Positions 1 through 6,383 of a DNA stretch of 10,350 nucleotides are shown here, piece after piece. A program made the position numbers and the translations under genes. How positions within the stretch are numbered: position 1 is the first letter of the stretch; each line of letters starts with the position of its first letter. The notes under the pieces were generated by a model. The model was not told the origin of the DNA and did not search any database. It worked only from the letters and a program-made list of their open reading frames with translations. Where the stretch lies: contig CP070808.1 of the NCBI GenBank assembly GCA_020343715.1, positions 1,768,909 to 1,779,258 of the forward strand. The letters are read 5' to 3'. This stretch comes from Thermoplasmata archaeon (GTDB taxonomy: Archaea; Thermoplasmatota; DTKX01; GCA-020343715).

Positions 1-1
1 G

Positions 2-193
2 GACCCGCCCGACGGTCAGGACCCCATCGACCTGGACATCGACCTGACCATGGAGGTGCCTGGGGACGTGACCAGCATGACGATCCCGGGCGACCTCCTG
101 GAGGAGGGGGCCGAGTACCAGGTCGAGGTGTACGTCAAGGAGGACAGCGGCAACCAGGCCTACGCCGTGTTGACCTTCAGGACAGCCGGGTGA
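2..193 (+). CDS. C-terminal fragment of a probable extracellular beta-sandwich protein
   Basis: This open frame enters from the left edge and ends at the TGA at 191-193, leaving 63 residues. The visible part is rich in Asp, Glu, Val and Thr. It alternates hydrophobic and polar residues in a strand-like way (for example EYQVEVYVKED followed by YAVLTFRTAG), which resembles the last strands of a fibronectin type III or Ig-like domain. No membrane helix or charged anchor follows the last strand, so the protein either ends as a secreted module or is anchored elsewhere. Its stop lies 12 bp from the stop of the converging gene at 206. The function cannot be named from this fragment; the domain class is inferred from strand pattern only. 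Confidence 0.6.
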   Translation, partial: DPPDGQDPIDLDIDLTMEVPGDVTSMTIPGDLLEEGAEYQVEVYVKEDSGNQAYAVLTFRTAG

Positions 194-205
194 ACCGAGC
201 GGACC

Positions 206-2431
206 CTACTCGTCTTCCACGGGCAGGATCTTGGGGTTCGGCTCCACTTCGATCCCGGTGGAGTTCACGGCCACGTCACCATCGTCCTTGCCGCCAGAGT
301 CGTCCTCTGGACCCTCCTCGTCATCGTCGAGCCTCAGGGACCGCCTCCAGAGCATGACTATGTACATCATGACGCAGAAGATGAACAGCACGGTGAACAT
401 CGTCCAGAACTGCACGGTCCCTAGGATGCCAGGTGGGTACTGGTCGAACTCCAGGGTGTAATCCCCGGAGGCGTTGACGTCCAGCTGGACCGCCTCCTCC
501 ATGTCTATCGCAGTCCACCTGTAGGTGGTCTGGAGCAGGCCGATGGCCCTGTAGGAGCCCTCTCCCAACTGGAACACCACCAGGCCCTCGTCGTCGGAGA
601 TCTCGGTGGAGACCACCGCACCGGTATCGTCCTCCAGCACCACGGGGACCCGGGGGAGGGCCTCCCCGTGCCGGTCCACCACCTCTACGGTGGCTCGGAA
701 GACGCGGCATGCCAGGGTGTCCTCCAGGTCGCCGCCGTCCAGGACAAGGTCGTCCATCCGGAGCACCATGGTGTTGCGCCAGTAGACCTCCACCCGGTAC
801 GACGTGTCCGGAAGGCGCATCGATATGGTACCGTTGCCGTCGGTGGTGCCGAAGCCCACCACGCCCAGGGTCCCCATGTCCATGGCGACCAGCTGGACGC
901 TGGGCAATGGCCCGTCGTCGGCATCGGTCACGTGGAAGGTCGCCCAGTGGACCGCGCACGGGACGTCTATGGTCCCGTCCGCCTCGGGGGAGAAGGTGGT
1001 GTCGGCCACCCCGAAGCCCTTCCATAGGACCACGACCGCGTGGTCGGCCCCGGGGACCAGCCCCAGGGTGACCATCCCGTCGCCATCGGTGAGGGCCAGC
1101 AGGGGGGTGCCGTAACCCGCCGGTGGCGTGACCTGCACCGTCGCCTCCGCCAGGGGGTCACCGCGACCGTCGACGGTCCTGAGGCTCACCTCGTATATGG
1201 CGCACTCGATCACGGCGGGGTCGGACTCGGGCACGTCGGCATCCACATCGATTGTCAGCTGTCCCACGGCCACGTCGTGCCAGACGGCGGTGAGCACCAC
1301 GGTGCCTCCGAAGACCACCAGGACTGTCCGGCCGTCCTCGCCGGTGACGGCGGGCTCCTCCCGGGGTCCCGAGGAGACCGCGGCGCCCTCCACGGGCCTG
1401 TCGCCCCCGTCCAGGCAGAGCACGTGGACGGTGTAGACCTCCCCGATGGTGAACTGGGTCGACACGATTATCGGATAATCCCCGTATGTCCCGTGGCCGA
1501 AGTGGTCCCTGTGATTGGTCCCCGTGAGCTCCACGGCCCACACGGTCAGAGTGTAGCGGCCCGTCTCGGCGCCTTCGTAGTCCCAGCCCAGGGAGAACTC
1601 GGCGGGGGACGAGCCGGGGGGGAGGGAGGGCCGGTCCATCGATGCGTTGTCCACGATGACCGTTCCGTCGGGACCCTCCAGCGTGGCCTTGACCATGGCC
1701 ACGTCGTACACGCCCAGGGGGTCGGTGGTCACCGCGAACAGCGTGACGTCCTTGTCCTCGGCCATGGGGTCGAGACCGGTGGTGGGCTCACCCTGGGAGT
1801 CCTTGACGCCCACCTGGGGCAGGTCCAGGCGGTCCTCCGTCGTGATCGTCAGACGGCTGTCGGCGGTGGCCGTGTCCCATATGATGGTGACGAAGGTGGA
1901 GGTTCCAGGGGTCATCGAGATGAGGACCCTGATCGAGTGGCCCGCGGAGAATGTGTAGGGGGAGAACTCCAGGGGGAAGGTCATGAAGTGGGGGGTGGCG
2001 AACAACGGGGTGTTGCCGTAGTTGGCCTCGGCCACCACCTGACCGTAGGGGTCGCTGGACGCGTCCGCCACGTCCAGTATCGAGACGGAGATCTGCGCGC
2101 GCTTCTGGCCGCCCGAGGCGTTCATCCACAGGCCCAGCGTGACGTTGTCGGTGGTCAGGTCCTCGGCCAGGAGCGGGTGGAGGTACCAGTCCTCCTCCCA
2201 GTTCGAGCCCGAGGTGACGGACCGGTTGGTGTCCTCCCACCCGGTGGTGGTGTCCATGAAGTTGCGCACGCTGTGGCCGCCCAGGTCACGGGAGGGCTCA
2301 CCGTCGTTGACCCAGTGCAGGAACAACACTGTGTCCAGCTCCCGGTCCTCAGCGGCTCCGGGGGTGGCCACCAGAGCGAGTGCGAGCAGTCCCAACAGCA
2401 ATGACAAGCACAGTAAGTACGGATGGCGCAT
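206..2431 (-). CDS. Signal-peptide, C-terminally anchored surface protein with four carboxypeptidase-regulatory/Cna-B-like repeats
   Basis: A 741-residue protein probably displayed on the outer face of the membrane. Residues 1-27 form a signal peptide (MRHPYLLC, a Leu/Ala core, then TPGAA). Residues 30-200 are a beta-rich domain with conserved-looking Trp residues, and about 205-330 a second sandwich. About 332-653 hold four repeats of roughly 80 residues that begin YTVHVLCLD, YEVSLRTVD, ATFHVTDAD and ATVEVVDRH and carry a T(D/E)DG or DDEG turn, typical of carboxypeptidase-regulatory or Cna-B-like folds. A membrane helix at about 671-694 is followed by RR and an acidic tail ending PVEDE. I chose the ATG at 2429-2431, 12 codons inside the longest frame, because AAGGTGAG lies 4 nt before it, the signal peptide then begins at Met1, and the longer starts overlap the likely promoter. 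Seven NxS/T sequons suggest glycosylation. The role is probably structural or adhesive; no catalytic motif was recognised. Confidence 0.8.
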   Translation of the reverse strand: MRHPYLLCLSLLLGLLALALVATPGAAEDRELDTVLFLHWVNDGEPSRDLGGHSVRNFMDTTTGWEDTNRSVTSGSNWEEDWYLHPLLAEDLTTDNVTLGLWMNASGGQKRAQISVSILDVADASSDPYGQVVAEANYGNTPLFATPHFMTFPLEFSPYTFSAGHSIRVLISMTPGTSTFVTIIWDTATADSRLTITTEDRLDLPQVGVKDSQGEPTTGLDPMAEDKDVTLFAVTTDPLGVYDVAMVKATLEGPDGTVIVDNASMDRPSLPPGSSPAEFSLGWDYEGAETGRYTLTVWAVELTGTNHRDHFGHGTYGDYPIIVSTQFTIGEVYTVHVLCLDGGDRPVEGAAVSSGPREEPAVTGEDGRTVLVVFGGTVVLTAVWHDVAVGQLTIDVDADVPESDPAVIECAIYEVSLRTVDGRGDPLAEATVQVTPPAGYGTPLLALTDGDGMVTLGLVPGADHAVVVLWKGFGVADTTFSPEADGTIDVPCAVHWATFHVTDADDGPLPSVQLVAMDMGTLGVVGFGTTDGNGTISMRLPDTSYRVEVYWRNTMVLRMDDLVLDGGDLEDTLACRVFRATVEVVDRHGEALPRVPVVLEDDTGAVVSTEISDDEGLVVFQLGEGSYRAIGLLQTTYRWTAIDMEEAVQLDVNASGDYTLEFDQYPPGILGTVQFWTMFTVLFIFCVMMYIVMLWRRSLRLDDDEEGPEDDSGGKDDGDVAVNSTGIEVEPNPKILPVEDE
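473..1438 (-). repeat. Four tandem Cna-B/carboxypeptidase-regulatory-like domain repeats (protein level)
   Basis: Four successive modules of about 80 residues have the same order: an opening strand, a Gly/Asp turn with a Pro (DRPVEGAAV, GDPLAEATV, DGPLPSVQL, EALPRVPVV), a second Asp-Gly turn (TGEDGRT, TDGDGMV, TTDGNGT, SDDEGLV), then a hydrophobic strand. DNA identity between copies is low, so they are old protein duplications rather than recent DNA repeats. Confidence 0.65.
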
Positions 2432-2465
2432 CCTCTCACCTTCCCACATATCCCCTGTGCTCATC

Positions 2466-2481
2466 ACCGATTAGAGTTTCG
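2466..2481 (-). promoter_or_regulatory. Candidate BRE/TATA promoter for the 741-residue surface protein
   Basis: Read on the - strand, this stretch is CGAAACTCTAATCG: a purine-rich BRE-like CGAAAC followed by TCTAATC. Its centre is about 40 bp before the ATG at 2431. With the usual archaeal TATA-to-start distance this predicts a leader of about 15 nt that still contains the GGTGAG ribosome site. Pattern match only. Confidence 0.35.
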
Positions 2482-2520
2482 GTGCCAGTATCAGGAGGGA
2501 GAAACATATCGAGGCGAGGA

Positions 2521-2868
2521 TCACCCGTCCACGTATCGATGCTTGGCCACGCGCTGGGGGGGCCTCTCGCCCATGAGCTCCAGCTCGAATATGGCCATGC
2601 CCCCGTCGGTCAGCGGGGGACCCGGGTCGGGGCAGGCGACGCGGGCGACGCGGCCGGCCCTGGCGGTGCCCAACTCCACCGGGTCGGCGCCCTCCCGGAG
2701 GGCCAGGGCGTACTGGAGGATGGATGGCAGGGCGTGGATGCACACGGGGACCTTACCGTCCAGCTTGGCGCCCCTGATGTAGAACGTGTCCCCCACCTGG
2801 TGCACGTCGCACTTGCCGTCTATGGCTGCTACTCTGACACGGACGGTACGGGGCATGGGCGCCCCCAT
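2521..2868 (-). CDS. TIGR04076 family protein
   Basis: A 115-residue cytoplasmic protein of unknown function. It shows the TIGR04076 pattern: C20 followed by H23-QVGD-TF, then C43 and an aromatic/Leu-rich helix with LPSILQYALALREGA (48-62), then V-A-C79-PDP and a final FELEL strand (94-98). Three conserved-looking cysteines (20, 43, 79) are a family hallmark; whether they bind metal or act in redox chemistry is not known to me. The segment after CPDP has about five extra residues (GPPLTDGG) and the protein continues about 17 residues past the usual end, so it is slightly long for the family. The start is uncertain: ATG at 2868 or the in-frame ATG at 2856, neither with a good ribosome site. 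It precedes the 741-residue surface gene on the same strand by 89 bp, and that gene seems to have its own promoter. Divergent from the zinc-ligand gene at 3047. Confidence 0.75.
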   Translation of the reverse strand: MGAPMPRTVRVRVAAIDGKCDVHQVGDTFYIRGAKLDGKVPVCIHALPSILQYALALREGADPVELGTARAGRVARVACPDPGPPLTDGGMAIFELELMGERPPQRVAKHRYVDG

Positions 2869-2910
2869 GGTGTCTGGGGGTTGAAAAAGCCTTCGGAGAC
2901 CGGGTACAGG

Positions 2911-2940
2911 ACACCATATCGGGGGCCCGTAAATATCACT
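2911..2940 (-). promoter_or_regulatory. Candidate TATA elements for the TIGR04076 gene
   Basis: Two AT-rich boxes occur on the - strand in a GC-rich setting: TGATATTTA (about 2932-2940) and CGATATGG (about 2914-2921). The nearer box predicts a leader of about 23 nt before the ATG at 2868, the farther one about 41 nt. I cannot tell which is used. Confidence 0.3.
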
Positions 2941-2957
2941 CGTGGGGGGTGCGATTT

Positions 2958-2984
2958 TCCCGTTCTCTGGTTAACAAAACGGGA
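2958..2984. promoter_or_regulatory. 27-bp dyad in the divergent intergenic region, possible operator
   Basis: Perfect 7-bp inverted arms TCCCGTT (2958-2964) and AACGGGA (2978-2984) flank a 13-bp spacer that itself contains the palindrome GTTAAC (2970-2975). The arms are 20 bp apart centre to centre, about two helical turns, which suits a dimeric regulator. The dyad centre is about 30 bp upstream of the TATA-like box of the zinc-ligand gene and about 100 bp upstream of the TIGR04076 start. The remainder of the 178-bp intergenic region (2869-3046) holds only the candidate promoters listed here. Confidence 0.35.
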
Positions 2985-2997
2985 GCTGACGGCGGTC

Positions 2998-3006
2998 CCT
3001 ATATGA
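2998..3006 (+). promoter_or_regulatory. Candidate TATA box for the zinc-ligand protein
   Basis: CCTATATGA stands out in GC-rich sequence, centred about 46 bp before the chosen GTG start at 3047. This predicts a leader of about 20 nt carrying GGGGTGA at 3035-3041. Confidence 0.45.
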
Positions 3007-3046
3007 GGGCGGACGGTGAAGACCTTGCGGTCCCGGGGTGACACTA

Positions 3047-3382
3047 GTGGAGTTCCATGAATGCGAGAGATGCGGGGGACACGCATTGGCCTTGCAGGGC
3101 ATCTACGACCGGCACGTCTGCATCGACTGCATAGAGGAGGACGGGCCCGCCCACAGGTTCATCTGCTCGATCGTGGGCTGCCGGAACCAGCCCATCTTCC
3201 TAGCAGTGGTGGAGAGCGATAAGACAGCATCGGTGCTGGTGTGCGAGCGTCACTTCCGGGACGTGGAACGGAAGGTGACGTCCTACCTCCAGGTACCCTC
3301 TTGGCTCACCAACGGCAACGACTTCCACCTGGGCGACACCGGCGTGGTGTTCGAGTTCGAGGTGGGGCCTGACAACGGGTGA
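3047..3382 (+). CDS. Small protein with two probable zinc-binding sites, function unknown
   Basis: A 111-residue protein not assigned to a known family. It contains CxxC at 6/9 (CERC), CxxC at 25/28 (CIDC), C40-x4-C45, and C66-x2-H69 (CERH). These eight evenly paired ligands would fit two zinc ions, the first bound by two zinc knuckles and the second by the C40/C45/C66/H69 set. The C-terminal third has no cysteines and looks like strands (FHLGDTGVVFEFEV). No signal peptide or membrane helix is visible, so it is probably cytoplasmic. The start is chosen as GTG at 3047 because GGGGTGA ends 5 nt before it; the upstream in-frame GTG at 3038 lies inside that ribosome site. The stop converges, 10 bp apart, with the big surface gene. 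It could be a nucleic-acid-binding zinc ribbon or a partner protein; the fold is inferred from cysteine spacing only. Confidence 0.7.
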   Translation: MEFHECERCGGHALALQGIYDRHVCIDCIEEDGPAHRFICSIVGCRNQPIFLAVVESDKTASVLVCERHFRDVERKVTSYLQVPSWLTNGNDFHLGDTGVVFEFEVGPDNG

Positions 3383-3392
3383 GGTAGCCCGC

Positions 3393-6245
3393 CTACTCGT
3401 CCTTGGGACCGCCCTTGAGGATGTAGACCAGGCCCAGCACGACGATGACCGCCACCACGGCGATGGCGATGAAGAGCATGTTGTCGCCCAGCGCACCGCC
3501 GTCATCGTCGGAGGCCTGAACCTCGACCTGCAGCTCGGTGGAGTCGAACTCTCCCCACGGGTCCTCCAGCTTGAGGGTGACGGTGCCCTTGCCGGTCCTG
3601 CCCTCCTTGATGGTGATGACCAGGTGGTTGCCGTTCATGTGGACGGTGAAGGCCTTGGCGTCGGTGGACGCGTTCCACTCCAGGGTGACCTTCTCGTCGT
3701 CGGGGTCGGACATGTACTCGCCCAGGTTCACCGAGGTGTCCCTGTCGGTGGTCACCTTGGGCGGGGAGCCGGTGATCACCGGCGGGTCGTTGGTCGGGTA
3801 TGAGACCGCCACCGAGAACTCCTTGTCGGTGTCGTGGGAGAAGTCGCTGACCCGGACCACGAAGTCCTCGGTCACCGTGGTGTCACGCTTGTCCGCCTTC
3901 ACGTTCCAAGTCAGCTCCCCCGTGTTCTCGTCGATCTCCGCACCCTCGGGCCCGGAGACCAGCCTGAAGACGATGGGGTCCCCGTCGGGGTCCTCGGCGT
4001 CGAAGTCGAACATGTAGAGGGTGCCGGCGGAGTGGGTCGATGGCGGGTCGTTGGTGAAGGCGGGCGGGTCGTCGGTGGGCCGCTCGGCGACCACCACGGT
4101 CCACTGCTGGTGGACCACGTTGTAGCCGTCGTCCAGGGCCAGGTCGACGTTGTGGTTGCCCTCCTGGTCCATGGTGGGCGTCCAGGTGATGCGGCCGTTG
4201 GCCGCCACCGTCATGCCCGCGGGCGCCTCGTCGAAGCTGAAGGTGTAGGTCTGCCCGATGTCCTCGTCGGTGAACAGCACTGGGTAGACGTACTCCACCG
4301 ACACCTCCGCCGTCTTGACCGGCTCGCTGGTGAACACGGCCAGGTCGTTGACGTTGGTGATGGTGATGTCCACCGTGAAGTTGGTGGAGTCCTCGCCGTC
4401 GGTTACGGTGCAGTTGATGGTGAAGCCCTCCATCCACTCGTCGAAGCGGGCCATCAGTCGAAGGCCGTCCACGGTGAAGCCGTCGGCATCGGTGGTGACC
4501 TCCAGCGCGGTCACCACGTCGTTACCGTCGGACATGTAGGGCGCTAGGTCCAGGACCTCGTTCTCCTCCTCCGTTATCTCCCAAAGGTCGACCTCGGCCA
4601 CCTCCGGCGCCAGGTTGTAGGGGACCACGGTGTAGACCATGGAGTGGTTCCAGTTGCCCTTGATGTCGGTGGCGTGGAAGCTGTACATCAGGTCACCGGC
4701 GGGGTTCCGGGGGATGTGGATGGTGAAGCTGTAGTTGCCCCCATCTGCCTCCATGCTGTCGTTCTTGACGGCGGCGGTGCCGAACCAGTACTCGATCCTG
4801 ACGTCGGCCACGCCGAAGTTGTCGGTGGCGGTGACCCACACGTCGATGGAGTGACCCTTCACGGGCTCCCCGATGGTGCCGTTCTCACCCAAGGTGGGGA
4901 TGATGTTGTCCACGTTCTGGTACTCGCCCTCGATGATGGTGGCGAAGCCGTTGACGTCGATGGCGCCGAGGAAGTATCGGAGATTGACCTGCTTGTCCAG
5001 GGGTATCCCGACCCCCACGTTGCCGTACGAGCCGTTGCCCCCGTCGTCGACCACCTGGGGGGTCATGGTGACGTTCACCGGTGGCTCTCCCACGAAGTTG
5101 TACAGGACCCATACCATCTCCACGCCGATGTTGTCGGTGACGTTCACCTCGAAGTCGAAGCGCTCGTCTCCCACGGCATGGGAGTTGTCGGGGTCCAGCA
5201 CCGGTCCGTCGTTGTCGGACACGCTGATGTCCACCACCTCGCTGAAGTTCCACCTGTTGGAGGAGTCCGCCACCAGGAACTGGTACCACAGGTTGCCCAC
5301 GAAGTCGGTGGGGAGGGTCACGTTGCGCTGGTACTTGCCGTCACCCGTGGGGCCCGTCTGGAGGGCGGTCATCGTCTGGTTGCGGGGAGCCGTGGTGCCG
5401 TAGGCCCAGAAGACCTTCACCTTGTCTATCTCCACGTTGTCGGTGACCTCGATCTCGAAGTGGAGCTCGTCCCCGGTGAAGCCCTCGGCGTCGGACCTGT
5501 CGTCCTCGATCCATGGTCGGTCGTTGTCGATGGTGTCCACCTGGCCGCGGGTCACCCTGACGTTGTTGGAGGTGTCACGGGCCCAGAGGGTGTACCTGAA
5601 GGACTCGGTGCTGTTGGTGAACACCGTCAGGTTGAACACCCAAAGGCCGTTGCCCTTGCCGTCCACGGACATGGGCTCCATGGTCACGTTCTTGTCGAGC
5701 CAGGTGGGCGAGCCCACCTCGTAGTGGACCTTGACCAGGTTCACGGCCACGTTGTCGCTGACGTTGGCGAAGAAGCTGTAGTCGTCGCCAGTGGTGGCCT
5801 TCCCGCTCTGCGCGGCGGTGAAGTCCTCAACCTTGGGACCCATGTTGTCCACTAGGTTGATGTCCTGGGGACCGGAGCTCCTGCTGTTGGCCAGGGTATC
5901 GAAGGCGTAGAAGAGGTAGCTAATGTGCTGCAGGGTGCCCGGCGCGACTATGGTGGTGGCCCAGGTGCCGTTGGTGGTGTTGCCCGAGGTCAGGGTGAGG
6001 GCCAAGCTGATGTGGGCCGTCGAACCTATCCAGTACTCCACCGAGGCGTTCTGGACGCCCGTCTCGTCGGTTATGGTGGTGTTGAACTCGATGGGGTCAC
6101 CGACGAAGGCCGAACTGGGCGTGTCGTCGGCGATGAAAAGGGGGCCGTCGGTGTCGGCCATGGGCCCCACATCGGTCCCGCCTACCGGGAGAGTGAAGGC
6201 GATCATTGCTAAGGCGATGGCGAATGCATATCGTCGATACCCCAT
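3393..6245 (-). CDS. Large anchored surface glycoprotein-like protein with five Ig-like repeats and cadherin/putative-Ig domains
   Basis: A 950-residue type I membrane protein. Residues 1-24 are a signal peptide (MGYRRYAFAIALAMIAF). About 33-545 hold five repeats of about 104 residues, each with a motif such as VTDNVEIDKVKVFWAYG. About 546-634 form an Ig/cadherin-like module (YMSDGNDVVTALEV, ITNVND). About 635-720 and 725-820 look like putative-Ig (He_PIG-type) domains (GRITWTPT; GELTWNV), and about 821-910 is a last sandwich with YMSDPDDEKV. A membrane helix at about 922-943 is followed by KGGPKDE. Asp-rich DPDGDP and DPDDE turns may bind calcium. More than 20 NxS/T sequons point to heavy N-glycosylation. 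The ATG at 6245 has GGAGGG 6 nt upstream. A likely role is in the S-layer, adhesion or cell-surface scaffolding; no enzyme motif was seen. It is divergent from the Fic gene. Confidence 0.82.
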   Translation of the reverse strand: MGYRRYAFAIALAMIAFTLPVGGTDVGPMADTDGPLFIADDTPSSAFVGDPIEFNTTITDETGVQNASVEYWIGSTAHISLALTLTSGNTTNGTWATTIVAPGTLQHISYLFYAFDTLANSRSSGPQDINLVDNMGPKVEDFTAAQSGKATTGDDYSFFANVSDNVAVNLVKVHYEVGSPTWLDKNVTMEPMSVDGKGNGLWVFNLTVFTNSTESFRYTLWARDTSNNVRVTRGQVDTIDNDRPWIEDDRSDAEGFTGDELHFEIEVTDNVEIDKVKVFWAYGTTAPRNQTMTALQTGPTGDGKYQRNVTLPTDFVGNLWYQFLVADSSNRWNFSEVVDISVSDNDGPVLDPDNSHAVGDERFDFEVNVTDNIGVEMVWVLYNFVGEPPVNVTMTPQVVDDGGNGSYGNVGVGIPLDKQVNLRYFLGAIDVNGFATIIEGEYQNVDNIIPTLGENGTIGEPVKGHSIDVWVTATDNFGVADVRIEYWFGTAAVKNDSMEADGGNYSFTIHIPRNPAGDLMYSFHATDIKGNWNHSMVYTVVPYNLAPEVAEVDLWEITEEENEVLDLAPYMSDGNDVVTALEVTTDADGFTVDGLRLMARFDEWMEGFTINCTVTDGEDSTNFTVDITITNVNDLAVFTSEPVKTAEVSVEYVYPVLFTDEDIGQTYTFSFDEAPAGMTVAANGRITWTPTMDQEGNHNVDLALDDGYNVVHQQWTVVVAERPTDDPPAFTNDPPSTHSAGTLYMFDFDAEDPDGDPIVFRLVSGPEGAEIDENTGELTWNVKADKRDTTVTEDFVVRVSDFSHDTDKEFSVAVSYPTNDPPVITGSPPKVTTDRDTSVNLGEYMSDPDDEKVTLEWNASTDAKAFTVHMNGNHLVITIKEGRTGKGTVTLKLEDPWGEFDSTELQVEVQASDDDGGALGDNMLFIAIAVVAVIVVLGLVYILKGGPKDE
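4611..6149 (-). repeat. Five Ig-like repeats of about 104 residues (protein level)
   Basis: The marker motif recurs at residues 58-74 (ITDETGVQNASVEYWIG), 161-178 (NVSDNVAVNLVKVHYEVG), 266-283 (EVTDNVEIDKVKVFWAYG), 368-386 and 472-489 (TATDNFGVADVRIEYWFG). The period is therefore 102-105 residues. Each unit also ends near a D-N-x-x-P boundary (VDNMGP, IDNDRP, SDNDGP, VDNIIP). The copies have diverged strongly. Confidence 0.8.
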
Positions 6246-6283
6246 GGGATTCCCTCCGTTGGGTCGGCCAGCGATTCTCGGAC

Positions 6284-6315
6284 TAGTAGTTATGCTTTGC
6301 GTGCCAGTATACCAT
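6284..6315 (-). promoter_or_regulatory. Candidate promoter(s) for the 950-residue surface protein
   Basis: On the - strand two TATA-like boxes occur, GGTATACTGG (about 6305-6314) and AAGCATAACTA (about 6286-6296). The nearer one predicts a leader of about 19 nt with GGAGGG, in line with other genes here; the farther one a leader of about 39 nt. Confidence 0.4.
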
Positions 6316-6347
6316 CGGCAAACTGATTCTCAAGGCCCTCGAAGGGG

Positions 6348-6361
6348 GTCGAAACGTATTA
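6348..6361 (+). promoter_or_regulatory. Candidate BRE/TATA promoter giving a leaderless fic transcript
   Basis: GTCGAAACGTATTA reads as a BRE-like CGAAAC followed by a TATA-like GTATTAG. Its centre (about 6357) is 27 bp before the ATG at 6384, the spacing expected if transcription begins at or within a few nt of the start codon. The start has no strong Shine-Dalgarno sequence. A small dyad CCCTCGAAGGG (6336-6346) lies just upstream. Confidence 0.45.
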
Positions 6362-6383
6362 GACAGGGACGGCCCTTCGTAGG

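Noticed and set aside
1040..2404. A 454-codon open frame on the + strand opposite the 741-residue surface protein
   Set aside because: It is a shadow of high-GC codon bias. Its translation is dominated by Gly, His, Val and Arg with no domain pattern, while the - strand gene has a signal peptide, repeats and an anchor.
4644..5855. A 403-codon open frame on the + strand opposite the 950-residue surface protein
   Set aside because: Same reason: the product is a low-complexity Val/His/Asp/Gly string, and the - strand product shows clear repeats.
6336..6346. CCCTCGAAGGG dyad upstream of fic as an operator
   Set aside because: Arms are only 4 bp with a 3-bp loop in GC-rich DNA, so chance is a sufficient explanation; mentioned with the promoter but not claimed.
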